A stretch of 64,000 bases of DNA from Fervidobacterium sp. (GTDB lineage Bacteria; Thermotogota; Thermotogae; Thermotogales; Fervidobacteriaceae): positions 1 to 64,000 of the forward strand of contig JANZZV010000005.1 in the NCBI GenBank assembly GCA_026419195.1, written 5' to 3'. A program made the position numbers and the translations under genes. Below the pieces are notes generated by a model. The model saw only the letters and a program-made list of their open reading frames with translations. It was not told the origin of the DNA and ran no database searches. Positions 25,967-34,645 of the stretch are shown one piece after another. Each line of letters begins with the position of its first letter. Positions within the stretch are counted from its first letter, which is position 1.

Positions 25967-27136
25967 ATGAATGTTCTCCTAGCGGTATCATCTGGAATAG
26001 CAATATATAAGGCCGTTGATTTGGCAAGCAAAATCAGAAAGCAAGGTTGGAATTTGCAAATTATAATGACTGAAAATGCAGCAAAATTGATTAATCCCAT
26101 TGTCTTTTCCTCTGTTGGGAATTGCAAAGTTTACACAGATACCTATGAAATTGAATCAGGATGGATTATTCATACGGAACTCTCTAAGTGGGCAGATGTG
26201 TTCATCGTTGCCCCAGCGACTGCTAACACGATTGCAAAATTATCTAACGGAATAGCTGATAATCTTTTAACAACAACTGCCTTAGCATTTGATAAAAAGC
26301 TAAAGATATTGGTTCCTACTATGAACACAAGAATGTATGAAAATGAGATAACTCAGGAGAATATTAAAAAGCTTTCGGAATTTGGATGGTATGTGTTAAG
26401 TCCCGAAAGTGGACATTTAGCATGTGGCGAGGTGGGCAAAGGTCGTTATCCGGAAAATGAAAAAATAATAGAGTTCATTAAAATTTTGAAGGAAGAAAAA
26501 TTGTTGAAGAACAAATGTGTTCTTGTGACAGCCGGACCCACTGTTGAAGCTATTGATCCTGTAAGGTACATATCGAATCATTCAAGTGGGAAGATGGGAT
26601 ATGCCATCGCAACCGTTGCTAAACGCCTTGGCGCAAAAGTTGTGCTAATAACCGGACCTACTTGTCTAGATTATCCGTTTTTTGTCGATGAAATAGTGCC
26701 TGTTAAGTCTGCAGAGCAAATGTACAAAGCTGTTTTGGACAAAAAGGACGATTGTGATATACTAATAATGTGTGCCGCTGTTGCAGACTATAAACCAAAG
26801 CAAATAGCTGAACAAAAGATTAAAAAAAGTTCTGACAAACTTGTTTTGGAACTTGAAAAAACTCCAGATATACTCGAAAGTGTTGGCTTTTCAAGAAGGA
26901 AGGACCAAATCGTTGTAGGTTTTGCCGCGGAAACGGAAAATATCGTCGAAAATGCTTACAACAAGCTGTCACGAAAAAACGCAGACGTTATCGTTGCAAA
27001 CGATGCAAAGAGCGCTATGGGAAGTGACAGAAACCACGTGTTTTTAGTTTTCAGGAATAAGGCTATAGTGGAATTGGAAGGAACGAAAGAAGAGATTGCA
27101 AAGGAGTTGCTGGTGGAACTATGCAAAAACTTCTAA
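25967..27136 (+). CDS. coaBC: Bifunctional phosphopantothenoylcysteine decarboxylase / phosphopantothenate-cysteine ligase
   Basis: The protein catalyses two steps of coenzyme A synthesis. Residues 1-175 are the FMN-dependent decarboxylase: LLAVSSGIAIYKAVDL, the catalytic His69 in IIHTELSKWADVFIVAPATAN, PTMNTRMYEN and the substrate-clamp ACGEVGKGRYPE. The rest is the ligase with CVLVTAGPTVEAIDPVRYIS, HSSGKMGYAIA and the FAAETEN loop. The length (389 aa from ATG 25967) is standard. AGGGGGA lies 7 bases before that ATG; an earlier in-frame GTG at 25922 has no ribosome site. The stop overlaps the next gene by 16 bases. Confidence 0.95.
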   Translation: MNVLLAVSSGIAIYKAVDLASKIRKQGWNLQIIMTENAAKLINPIVFSSVGNCKVYTDTYEIESGWIIHTELSKWADVFIVAPATANTIAKLSNGIADNLLTTTALAFDKKLKILVPTMNTRMYENEITQENIKKLSEFGWYVLSPESGHLACGEVGKGRYPENEKIIEFIKILKEEKLLKNKCVLVTAGPTVEAIDPVRYISNHSSGKMGYAIATVAKRLGAKVVLITGPTCLDYPFFVDEIVPVKSAEQMYKAVLDKKDDCDILIMCAAVADYKPKQIAEQKIKKSSDKLVLELEKTPDILESVGFSRRKDQIVVGFAAETENIVENAYNKLSRKNADVIVANDAKSAMGSDRNHVFLVFRNKAIVELEGTKEEIAKELLVELCKNF

Positions 27137-28095
27137 AAGTATTGGTTTTTATATTTCTGATCCTTGGTACTGTTTTTTTTGCACTTAATATCGAGAAGGT
27201 TTTCATAGGTGTTAAGTATTCTTTCAGGAGTTTTCAATCGAATGGCAATGTGATTTTTTTAGATCCATTCAACAAAAAAATGGTGATATACGATCTTGTA
27301 GAAAAGTCAGTAGTTTATTCCCATGATCATGTTGGTGATTTTGTTATAAACGTTTATCAATACGACGACTGTTACTTTGTCGTAGATAGAGTTGGACGAT
27401 ACGTCGCAAAGGTTTCAGATGAATTTTTGCAGATGAAAAGGTTAAGCTTTCAAAGAAGAATACAAGGTTCTCTGATGCAAGGTGATAAAATTTACGTCCT
27501 TTTAGAGGGCGGAGAATTACACATCGTTGATAAAGAGCTAAATCGTGTCTCAACTTACAAATTTTCTGGTGCACCTTCTTACATTTTTTCTTGGAATAAA
27601 AAGGTTTTCGCAACCTATTTGTGGAACGATAACTACGATATTGAGTTCATAAACGAAACACCAAAAGATTTGGGATTAACAACACCATCTATGTTGGTTG
27701 GTGATCTATTGATTGATACAAGGGGCGGACAAGTTTACAATCTAAGAACTGGAAAAAGCTTAAAGTTGGCGTCTTATTTATCAAGTGCATTTTATGATGG
27801 GACAAATTATTATATTGCGTGTATGTCAAGTTCAGCAATTTATATTGTAAAAAACGATACTGTTCAGAGCTCTTTCAAAGTGCCATATACGCCTACCGCC
27901 GTTAAAAAAGTAGGAGAATTTATCGTTGTGCTTAGTGCTCCACACAATAAAGTCATGGTAACAACGGATGGAAAAAACGTAGAAGTTTATGAAACAGGTG
28001 ATTATCCCTTGGAAATTTTTGGTATAAAGAATTTACAAAATGCATTTTCCATTTACTGTTCGGATAACGGATACATGTATTATTATTACTTCTGA
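27121..28095 (+). CDS. Membrane-anchored beta-propeller-like protein of unknown function
   Basis: I do not recognise a named family. The 324-aa protein begins with a single hydrophobic segment (LLKVLVFIFLILGTVFFALN), a signal anchor. It continues as a repetitive beta-strand-rich domain with units such as VIFLDPFNKKMVIYDL, YFVVDRVGRYVAKVSD, IYVLLEGGELHIVDKEL and IYIVKNDTVQSSFKVPYTP. This pattern suggests a WD40/YVTN-like propeller outside the cytoplasmic membrane. The start overlaps the end of coaBC, with AAGGAGTTG and GGTGG upstream. The link to coaBC is probably only transcriptional. Confidence 0.7.
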   Translation: MQKLLKVLVFIFLILGTVFFALNIEKVFIGVKYSFRSFQSNGNVIFLDPFNKKMVIYDLVEKSVVYSHDHVGDFVINVYQYDDCYFVVDRVGRYVAKVSDEFLQMKRLSFQRRIQGSLMQGDKIYVLLEGGELHIVDKELNRVSTYKFSGAPSYIFSWNKKVFATYLWNDNYDIEFINETPKDLGLTTPSMLVGDLLIDTRGGQVYNLRTGKSLKLASYLSSAFYDGTNYYIACMSSSAIYIVKNDTVQSSFKVPYTPTAVKKVGEFIVVLSAPHNKVMVTTDGKNVEVYETGDYPLEIFGIKNLQNAFSIYCSDNGYMYYYYF

Positions 28096-28137
28096 AATGC
28101 TTTACGAGATCTCACGACTTAGGAGGAGGTAAATAAC

Positions 28138-28743
28138 ATGAAAGCAGTCAGATGGGTCAATACATTTTATCCAAAAGTAAAAAATTCTCAAACGATCTCT
28201 GAAGCTCTTCATGAAATGAGAAAACATTCTTGCGATTATTGTTTGGTCGTAGACGAAGATGGTAAATTCGATGGTTTGCTTCATAAATCGGTTGTTAAGG
28301 AAGTAGAAATGGAAGAAAAGGTTGGAAGTTATGTAATATTCCCAGACTTTTATATCGTAGAAGATTCAACCATAGAAGAAGCAGCTATGATGCTTATTGA
28401 AAACAAAGAAACTGTGCTTCCTGTAGTCAATTCGAACAGTGAGGTTATAGGGGTCTTAACAATCCAAGAGGTACTTGAGGCTATGACTGAAATATCTGCA
28501 ATGGATGAACATGGAATAAGAATAAATCTCACGTTGGAAGATAAGCCGGGGGAATTGAAAAAAGTTATTGACGTGCTTGCAAACAATCGCATAAACATAT
28601 TATCTATATTAACGTTAAAAGATAATGGTAATCGATTAGTTTCGATAAAAGTTGATAGCAAAGATGCTGAAAGCGTTGCAGGAATTCTCGAAGTGTATGA
28701 GATTCCTTACGAATCTATAGTGGAAGAAGAGGGATTCTTCTAA
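28138..28743 (+). CDS. CBS-domain pair plus ACT-domain protein (AcuB-like)
   Basis: The 201-aa protein has two CBS domains, residues about 8-60 (VKNSQTISEALHEMRKHSCDYCLVVD) and 70-118 (IEEAAMMLIENKETVLPVVNS). A C-terminal ACT domain follows, about 126-195 (RINLTLEDKPGELKKVIDVL). CBS pairs usually bind adenosyl ligands and ACT domains bind amino acids, so it is a likely ligand-sensing regulator. No effector domain is present. AGGAGGAGG lies 8 bases before the ATG. It is 8 bases upstream of scpA, so it probably shares a transcript with the condensin genes. Confidence 0.88.
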   Translation: MKAVRWVNTFYPKVKNSQTISEALHEMRKHSCDYCLVVDEDGKFDGLLHKSVVKEVEMEEKVGSYVIFPDFYIVEDSTIEEAAMMLIENKETVLPVVNSNSEVIGVLTIQEVLEAMTEISAMDEHGIRINLTLEDKPGELKKVIDVLANNRINILSILTLKDNGNRLVSIKVDSKDAESVAGILEVYEIPYESIVEEEGFF

Positions 28744-28751
28744 TCTAAATA

Positions 28752-29429
28752 ATGGAATTACGTTTTAAGCTTGAGGTGTTTGAAGGTCCATTGGATCTGT
28801 TGTTATACCTAATTCAGAAAAGGCAAATCGATATCCGTCAGTTGTCTATTTCCCAACTGGCGGATGAGTTTTTATATTATGTAAACCAAATGAAAGAATT
28901 TAACATAAATGTGACATCAGAATTTATAGCAACTGCCGCCTATTTACTTGAGTTAAAATCAAAAAGTTTGTTACCTTCGTTGAACGAAAAGGAAAGGAAA
29001 GAATATGAGTACAAAAGAGAACTGCTTCTTAGGAGAATAGAAGAGTACGCACGTCTGAAAGAACTCACAGAACATGTATTGAAGCACAACGACGCCGATC
29101 AATATCCTGTAAAAGTTCCCTATGTGTTTCCAAAAATAGATGAAAGAAAGCTTCTTAGAATAGTAAAAGCTGCTCTTCAGGAAGTTGATGTCAAAAGAAA
29201 GGTTTATATAATTAAAAAAGAAGCTTTTTCCATTGAAAAGATAATGCAGCATATAGAAGAGAAATATGAAATAGTAAGTTTGTATGACCTTCTAAGGGAG
29301 AGCAAATCGAAGTACGAAATTATTGTTAAATTCTTAGCTATTTTAGAATTAATAAGGTTTGAGAAGTACACAATAGATGATGATTTTGTCTTAAGAAGAG
29401 TGGTGAAAACAAATGTCGCTGCACAATGA
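28752..29429 (+). CDS. scpA: Segregation and condensation protein A (kleisin)
   Basis: ScpA bridges the heads of the SMC dimer in the bacterial condensin. LRFKLEVFEGPLDLLLYLIQ at the start is the diagnostic kleisin N-terminus, followed by the coiled linker and a C-terminal winged-helix region (VSLYDLLRESKSKYEIIVKFLAILELIR split over 175-203). Length of 225 aa is normal. The ribosome site is weak and lies within the end of the previous gene, so translation may be coupled. It overlaps scpB by 17 bases. Confidence 0.94.
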   Translation: MELRFKLEVFEGPLDLLLYLIQKRQIDIRQLSISQLADEFLYYVNQMKEFNINVTSEFIATAAYLLELKSKSLLPSLNEKERKEYEYKRELLLRRIEEYARLKELTEHVLKHNDADQYPVKVPYVFPKIDERKLLRIVKAALQEVDVKRKVYIIKKEAFSIEKIMQHIEEKYEIVSLYDLLRESKSKYEIIVKFLAILELIRFEKYTIDDDFVLRRVVKTNVAAQ

Positions 29430-30003
29430 TAATCAGAATAAAGAGATTTTAGAAGAAAAGAAGGCACTTATAGAAGCTTTGATATTCGCATCGAGAGGAA
29501 TAGACAAGCAAACGATTAAAAATTTAACAAACTTTCAGGAAGATGAAATCGATAATATAATATCCCAAATCGTGGATGAATATTCTTCTTCCTCGCATGG
29601 AATAGAGTTAAAGGAAATCGAAGGATACTTAAGATTTTACACTAAATCAAAATTTTCAAACTTTGTTTCCAAGGTTGCGAAAAGACGAAACCTTGGGAGT
29701 CTTTCGCCTGCTCAGCTTGAGGTTGCTATTTTTTTAGCTGTGCGAAAGCAAGCCACAAAACTTGAGATAGACAGTATGCGTGCAAAAGATTCAACTAACT
29801 TGATTAAACAACTTTTGGTTTCAGGAGTTATAAAAAGACGTAAATCTGGGAGGACATTTGTGTACAGCCTGACTGATACGTTTAAGGATGAAAGTATGAT
29901 AGAAGAACTTGTGAGACAAGCAGGTGGTGCTTCGTTTGAAAGCATAGCAAAGAATCTGTTCGAACCAGAGGTAGAAAATACACAGTCAACAGAATCGATT
30001 TGA
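29413..30003 (+). CDS. scpB: Segregation and condensation protein B
   Basis: ScpB is the winged-helix partner that binds the kleisin ScpA and modulates the SMC complex. KKALIEALIFASRGIDKQTI opens the first winged helix, and the second carries LSPAQLEVAIFLAVRKQATKLEID and VSGVIKRRKSGRTFVYSLTDTF, the usual family pattern. At 196 aa the length is typical. The ATG at 29413 lies inside the scpA coding sequence with AGTGGTG upstream, which supports coupled translation. Confidence 0.92.
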   Translation: MSLHNDNQNKEILEEKKALIEALIFASRGIDKQTIKNLTNFQEDEIDNIISQIVDEYSSSSHGIELKEIEGYLRFYTKSKFSNFVSKVAKRRNLGSLSPAQLEVAIFLAVRKQATKLEIDSMRAKDSTNLIKQLLVSGVIKRRKSGRTFVYSLTDTFKDESMIEELVRQAGGASFESIAKNLFEPEVENTQSTESI

Positions 30004-30029
30004 ACAAAGCATCCGAGTTTTGCTCTTGG

Positions 30030-30047
30030 TCCGATTTTTGAATCGGA
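30030..30047 (+). repeat. Short hairpin between scpB and the MoxR-like gene
   Basis: TCCGATT and AATCGGA form a 7-bp perfect stem around TTTG. No U-tract follows, so this is more likely an RNA-processing or stability element than a terminator. Confidence 0.45.
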
Positions 30048-30079
30048 AACTTTAGACTACCACAAGGGGTGTGAATTTT

Positions 30080-31120
30080 TTGACAGTAAGCGAAGTTAAG
30101 TTTTTGTCGCAAAAAATAATGGAAGCTGGCGAGATACCGCTTTTGATAGGACACTTTGGTGTTGGAAAAACGGATGTTGCAAGACAGATAGCTACGGAAA
30201 CTGGGAGAAGGCTCATTATCCTTGTACTATCACAAATGGAGCCCGGTGATTTAATCGGTTTACCAGCGAAGGATGAAAATAGAACGAAATTTTTGGCACC
30301 TGATTGGTGGCCAGATGATGGGAATGTTATAATCTTTCTTGATGAAATAAACAGGGCTCATAGAAGTATAAGAAATGCAATAATGCAGCTACTTATCGAT
30401 AAAAGAATACATAATCATATTTTACCTAAGGGTACATGGATAATGGCGTCTATGAACCCACCAGACGAAGATTACGATCAAGTAGAATTGATAACAGATC
30501 CAGCGTTCTTGTCAAGATTTTTCGTGCTCGAGATTCATCCAGAACCAAGAGAGTGGATAAAATGGGCAAATGAAAATAATCTTTCAGCTGAAGTAATAGA
30601 ATTCATAGAAAAATATCCTGAATTTTTATCTGTACAAAGTAGCGTTTCTTTAAAAGCCTCAGTAAAACCAAGTCCAAGAAGTTGGTATAAGTTAAGTCGC
30701 GTGCTATCTGTACTTAATGAAGAAGAAAAGCGAGAATATTCCTATGTTCTCGCAAGTGGGATAGTTGGTCCAGAAGCAGCAAAGGTATTCGTTGATAGAA
30801 CAATTTCATCCAAAATACCAAGTCCATATGAAATATTGATAAATGGTGATATACCTACTCAGTTAGACATCCATCAAGCAAACGGATTATTGATAAGACT
30901 AATAGATTTTATTTCAACGGTTGATGATAAAACACTCGAAAAAATGAAGAACAATGCAGAGTTAATTTCTAAAAATCTCATAAAGTTGTCAAAAGTTGTT
31001 CCAAAAGATTCTTTTGAGGCATTTATGAGAATGCTTGTTAATTTATCCAATACCCCCGGACTAAAGGGTGAATTTTGCGATGAGCTTATAAGAAAAGTTA
31101 TCGCAACACAGCAAAGTTAA
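30080..31120 (+). CDS. MoxR-like AAA+ ATPase
   Basis: The protein carries Walker A GHFGVGKTD near the N-terminus, Walker B VIIFLDEINRAH, sensor 1 WIMASMNPPDE and an arginine-finger region FLSRFFVLE, as in MoxR/CbbQ ATPases (AAA_5). These usually work as chaperones with a VWA-domain partner. No VWA gene follows here because a strong terminator lies 20 bases downstream. AAGGGG sits 10 bases before the TTG at 30080. The in-frame GTG at 30071 is only one base from that site, so TTG is preferred. Confidence 0.88.
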   Translation: MTVSEVKFLSQKIMEAGEIPLLIGHFGVGKTDVARQIATETGRRLIILVLSQMEPGDLIGLPAKDENRTKFLAPDWWPDDGNVIIFLDEINRAHRSIRNAIMQLLIDKRIHNHILPKGTWIMASMNPPDEDYDQVELITDPAFLSRFFVLEIHPEPREWIKWANENNLSAEVIEFIEKYPEFLSVQSSVSLKASVKPSPRSWYKLSRVLSVLNEEEKREYSYVLASGIVGPEAAKVFVDRTISSKIPSPYEILINGDIPTQLDIHQANGLLIRLIDFISTVDDKTLEKMKNNAELISKNLIKLSKVVPKDSFEAFMRMLVNLSNTPGLKGEFCDELIRKVIATQQS

Positions 31121-31140
31121 AATATTTTTCACAAATGGCC

Positions 31141-31178
31141 AACAACCTCGAATAAACAATTTCGAGGTTGTTTTTTTA
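31141..31178 (+). terminator. Rho-independent terminator after the MoxR-like gene
   Basis: AACAACCTCGAA and TTCGAGGTTGTT form a 12-bp perfect stem with an 8-base loop, followed by seven Ts. Confidence 0.95.
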
Positions 31179-31241
31179 TTGATGACCTCACTAGTTGTTT
31201 TTTAATCTTCTTTTTGCTGTATAATAGCCACACTTTTTGAG

Positions 31242-31295
31242 AGTGTAAACACTACGCCTGAATGTTATAATTAAAATTAAGTATACTAGACTTAA
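31242..31295 (+). promoter_or_regulatory. hutU promoter with two inverted repeats
   Basis: TGTTATAAT (31263-31271) is a perfect extended -10. It is flanked by two dyads: AGTGT-AA-ACACT at 31242-31253, where a -35 would lie, and TTAAGT-N7-ACTTAA at 31277-31295, over the start site and touching the AAGGAGG ribosome site. Their positions suit a repressor operator, but no regulator gene is next door. Confidence 0.45.
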
Positions 31296-31307
31296 GGAGG
31301 TGCGTGT

Positions 31308-32963
31308 ATGACAGAGGTTATAAAGGCTCCACGTGGTACGCAGATAACATGTAAGTCGTGGCAAACAGAAGCAGCAATGCGTATGCTTATGAACAATCTT
31401 GATCCAGAAGTTGCAAGAGATCCCGCAAATTTAATAGTTTATGGAGGAAAAGGTAAGGCAGCAAGAAATTGGGAAAGCTTTCATAAGATAGTTGAAACAC
31501 TCAAAAATCTTGAAAATGATGAAACATTACTTGTTCAAAGCGGAAAACCGGTAGCTGTATGGAAAACTCATGAATGGGCACCAAGGGTTTTGATTGCAAA
31601 TTCAAACCTCGTTCCCAAATGGGCAACTTGGGAATATTTTAATGAACTTGAGTCACGCGGATTAATAATGTACGGACAGATGACCGCTGGTAGTTGGATA
31701 TACATAGGTACGCAGGGGATATTGCAGGGTACTTATGAAACATTTTATGCGGTTGCAAGAAAGTATTTTGGAGGTACGCTAAGAGGTAAGCTTATTCTAA
31801 CAGCTGGGCTTGGAGAGATGGGAGGAGCTCAACCACTCGCTGTTACCATGAACGATGGTGTTGTAATCGCTGTTGAAGTTGATAAACGGATGATAGATAG
31901 AAGATTGAAGACGGGATATCTCGACACTTGGACAGATAATCTCGAAGAGGCTATAAAGATGGCAAAAGAGGCTGTAAGAGAGGGTAGGCCACTATCCATT
32001 GGACTGCTTGCAAACGCGGCTGATGTACATCCAGAACTTGTAAGAAGGGGAATTATACCGGATGTTGTCACCGATCAAACAGCTGCTCACGACCCATTAA
32101 ATGGATACATACCTGCTGGTATATCATTTGATGAAGCCGTCAAGTTAAGAAAAGAAAACCCGCAAAAATATCTTGAAATGGTTTATGCCAGTGTAGTAAA
32201 ACATGTAGAAGCTATACTGGAAATGCAAAGACAAGGTGCGAAGGTGTTTGAATATGGTAACAACATTAGAAGGTTAGCTCAAGATCATGGGGTAAAAGAT
32301 GCATTCAATATACCTGGATATGTACCAGAATATATAAGGGATCTTTTCTGTGAAGGAAAAGGACCATTCAGATGGGTAGCGTTATCAGGTAACCCAGAAG
32401 ATATTTATAAAACTGACGAAAAAGTTCTCGAGTTGTTCGGTGAAGACGAGCATTTGAGAAAATGGATACAAATGGCTCGGGAAAAAGTGAAGTGGCAAGG
32501 ATTGCCTGCAAGAATCTGTTGGCTTGGACAAGGTCAAAGGGCGCAAATGGGACTTGCTATGAATGAAATGGTCAAAAAAGGACAACTCGAAGCACCAATT
32601 GTTATTGGTAGAGATCACCATGACACAGGATCGGTTGCAAGTCCGTATCGCGAAACTGAAGCAATGAAAGATGGAAGCGACGCAATTGCTGATTGGCCAC
32701 TTTTGAATGCTATGCTGAATGTTGCAAGCGGAGCCACTTGGGTATCTATACACCACGGTGGAGGAGTTGGTATAGGTTATTCTATACACGCTGGTGTCGT
32801 AATTGTTGCGGACGGAACGGATCTTACAAAACAAAAGCTCGAAAGAGTACTAACAAATGATGTAGGTATGGGAGTAGTTAGACATGCAGATGCTGGATAT
32901 GAAATAGCTATTCAGACTGCAAAAAAACACGGAATTAAGATGCCCATGCTTGACAATAACTAA
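31308..32963 (+). CDS. hutU: Urocanate hydratase (urocanase)
   Basis: The enzyme adds water to urocanate to give imidazolone propionate, the second step of histidine degradation, using tightly bound NAD. The 551-aa length is typical. [17 protein letters not shown] near residue 45, [15 protein letters not shown] near 164, and the C-terminal [18 protein letters not shown] and [18 protein letters not shown] are all family landmarks. AAGGAGG lies 8 bases before the ATG. No histidase, imidazolonepropionase or formiminoglutamase gene is next to it, so the pathway genes must be elsewhere or this gene stands alone. Confidence 0.97.
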   Translation: MTEVIKAPRGTQITCKSWQTEAAMRMLMNNLDPEVARDPANLIVYGGKGKAARNWESFHKIVETLKNLENDETLLVQSGKPVAVWKTHEWAPRVLIANSNLVPKWATWEYFNELESRGLIMYGQMTAGSWIYIGTQGILQGTYETFYAVARKYFGGTLRGKLILTAGLGEMGGAQPLAVTMNDGVVIAVEVDKRMIDRRLKTGYLDTWTDNLEEAIKMAKEAVREGRPLSIGLLANAADVHPELVRRGIIPDVVTDQTAAHDPLNGYIPAGISFDEAVKLRKENPQKYLEMVYASVVKHVEAILEMQRQGAKVFEYGNNIRRLAQDHGVKDAFNIPGYVPEYIRDLFCEGKGPFRWVALSGNPEDIYKTDEKVLELFGEDEHLRKWIQMAREKVKWQGLPARICWLGQGQRAQMGLAMNEMVKKGQLEAPIVIGRDHHDTGSVASPYRETEAMKDGSDAIADWPLLNAMLNVASGATWVSIHHGGGVGIGYSIHAGVVIVADGTDLTKQKLERVLTNDVGMGVVRHADAGYEIAIQTAKKHGIKMPMLDNN

Positions 32964-33024
32964 CTATGACAAACGCAAGATCATTTACATGTAACTAGCT
33001 GTTTTTGATTAGTGGAGGTTGAGC

Positions 33025-33849
33025 ATGTACATAGGTCCTTTAGAACTTAAAAGTATCGAATCTGTTGATTTTGACAGCACAGAACTATTAAATTTTCTTG
33101 AAAGCAAAAAAGAAAGTCTCGATGTTTACCACCGCCACGTGGCGGTGGTAAGTTGTTATCGAAAAGAACATGACAAGAATACGACGGTAAATATTTACCA
33201 GAGAAAATTCCCATTCTTTATGAACTTTATAGTAACCACCTCAAACGAGAAGTTAATTGGTATCTCTTTATCCCAGCCAATGGCTTTATCACCAGCTATT
33301 TATAAAACACAAGAGCTAAGGAGCTTTGAATACTTTAAAAGGACTTTTGAGATGATTACAAACGAGCAATGTAACTTACAGTGTGGTATAATTAAACTAC
33401 CTTTTAAAACGAAGTTTATTGGAGTATCAGGACCTGAGGAATTTTTAAAAAAGGAGATTTATAGTGAAAAAATACTTGGTTATGAATCATTCTCATTTGC
33501 TTCGAAAGTTGATAGCGAATTATTCCAAAGGATTGAAAAATACAAAGACGGTGTTTATAAAATCTGCAAGACAGTAATAAACGATGACGGAATAAATTTC
33601 TTTATAATAGATAAAACTGTTATGGATGAATTTAGACCTCTTTTATCTGAAATAGTATCTCTTTTAAGAAAAAAGCACAATCTGATGCCTGCAAAGTATT
33701 TTTCAATATCGGAGAAAATTGTTGGTTCCTTCGTTTTAGAACTCAACAACTTATTTTCAGCACAACCTTTTACACAAGTCGATAAATTCCTCGAAGAATA
33801 CGAAAAAATAAAGCTTGATATAATGAAACACTTCACTTATAAGGAGTGA
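33025..33849 (+). CDS. Uncharacterised protein with an in-frame palindromic insertion
   Basis: I do not recognise this 274-aa protein. It has no signal peptide or membrane segment and looks soluble and mixed alpha/beta. The ATG at 33025 follows GTGGAGG; an in-frame TTG two codons earlier is less well placed. Codons for YHRHVAVV near residues 35-42 are part of a 26-bp perfect palindrome that looks inserted in frame. The stop overlaps the next gene (TPM domain) closely, with AAGGAG inside its own end, so the two are probably co-translated. Confidence 0.7.
   Translation: MYIGPLELKSIESVDFDSTELLNFLESKKESLDVYHRHVAVVSCYRKEHDKNTTVNIYQRKFPFFMNFIVTTSNEKLIGISLSQPMALSPAIYKTQELRSFEYFKRTFEMITNEQCNLQCGIIKLPFKTKFIGVSGPEEFLKKEIYSEKILGYESFSFASKVDSELFQRIEKYKDGVYKICKTVINDDGINFFIIDKTVMDEFRPLLSEIVSLLRKKHNLMPAKYFSISEKIVGSFVLELNNLFSAQPFTQVDKFLEEYEKIKLDIMKHFTYKE
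33126..33151. repeat. 26-bp perfect palindrome inside a coding sequence
   Basis: TTACCACCGCCAC and GTGGCGGTGGTAA are exact reverse complements with no loop. The tract is much more GC-rich than its surroundings and is read through in frame by the gene at 33025-33849. It may be a trace of a mobile palindromic repeat or the terminal hairpin of an IS200/IS605-type element. Confidence 0.85.
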
Positions 33850-33854
33850 GCATT

Positions 33855-34613
33855 TTGAGAAAAACGGCTTTATTTTTAATATTTATATCGTTTTGGGTAA
33901 GATTCTTAGGAATTGATTTTCCAAGTCCAACGCCGTACAAATATATTAATGACTACGTTGGAATAATAGATAAGGCAATTGCTGAGAAGATAATTTCCTT
34001 GGGAAAAGAATTAGAGGATAAGTCTGGAGCACAACTAACTACAGTGATAATAGATACTGTTGGAAATATGACAATAGAAGAATATGCGGTTGAATTGTTC
34101 AGAAAATGGGGCATCGGACAGAAGGGAAAAGATAATGGAGTATTGTTATTAGTTGCCATTAAAGACAGACAAATGAGGATAGAGATTGGATATGGACTTG
34201 AAGGGGCTATTCCGGATGGGAAGGCAGGAAGAATAAGAGATGAATATATAATTCCATATTTTAAAGAAGGTGACTATTCAAAGGGGGTCTATTATGGCTA
34301 TTTAGCTCTTGCAAAGGAAATAGCAAAAGAATACAATATAGATTTGGCATTTGATATAAACTCGCAATTACCGGCAACGACGCAGAATAGAAGGCCAGCC
34401 ATCGAAGAATTTATAATTTTTGTTGTAACCTTAATAATAGTACTGTTAATTCTTTCTGCTGGAGTTCAGTACAGAGGTCCTATGGGGCCAAGTGGACCAT
34501 TTGGTCCAGGTGGATTTGGCAGTAGCAGAGGTTTTAAAGGATCTTCCGGAGGTGGTTTTGGTAGATTTGGTGGCGGACGCAGTGGCGGTGGTGGTGCAAG
34601 TGGAAAATGGTAG
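33855..34613 (+). CDS. TPM-domain (YgcG-like) membrane protein with glycine-rich tail
   Basis: The 252-aa protein has a signal peptide (LRKTALFLIFISFWVRFLG). A TPM domain follows (YINDYVGIIDKAIAEKIISL; WGIGQKGKDNGVLLLVAIKD; IEIGYGLEGAIPDGKAGRI), then one transmembrane helix (FIIFVVTLIIVLLILSAG) and a short tail rich in Gly, Phe and Ser ending GGGRSGGGGASGKW. TPM proteins face the outside of the membrane; some members act in photosystem repair in plants or as phosphatases, but the bacterial role is open. AAGGAG is eight bases from TTG 33855. The GTG at 33846 overlaps that site and is rejected. Confidence 0.88.
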   Translation: MRKTALFLIFISFWVRFLGIDFPSPTPYKYINDYVGIIDKAIAEKIISLGKELEDKSGAQLTTVIIDTVGNMTIEEYAVELFRKWGIGQKGKDNGVLLLVAIKDRQMRIEIGYGLEGAIPDGKAGRIRDEYIIPYFKEGDYSKGVYYGYLALAKEIAKEYNIDLAFDINSQLPATTQNRRPAIEEFIIFVVTLIIVLLILSAGVQYRGPMGPSGPFGPGGFGSSRGFKGSSGGGFGRFGGGRSGGGGASGKW

Positions 34614-34645
34614 ACACCGTTAACCCCAGACGCGGAGGCGATTTT

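Noticed and set aside
33126-33151. Palindrome as a transcription terminator
   Set aside because: It lies inside an open coding frame, has no loop and no T-run after it.
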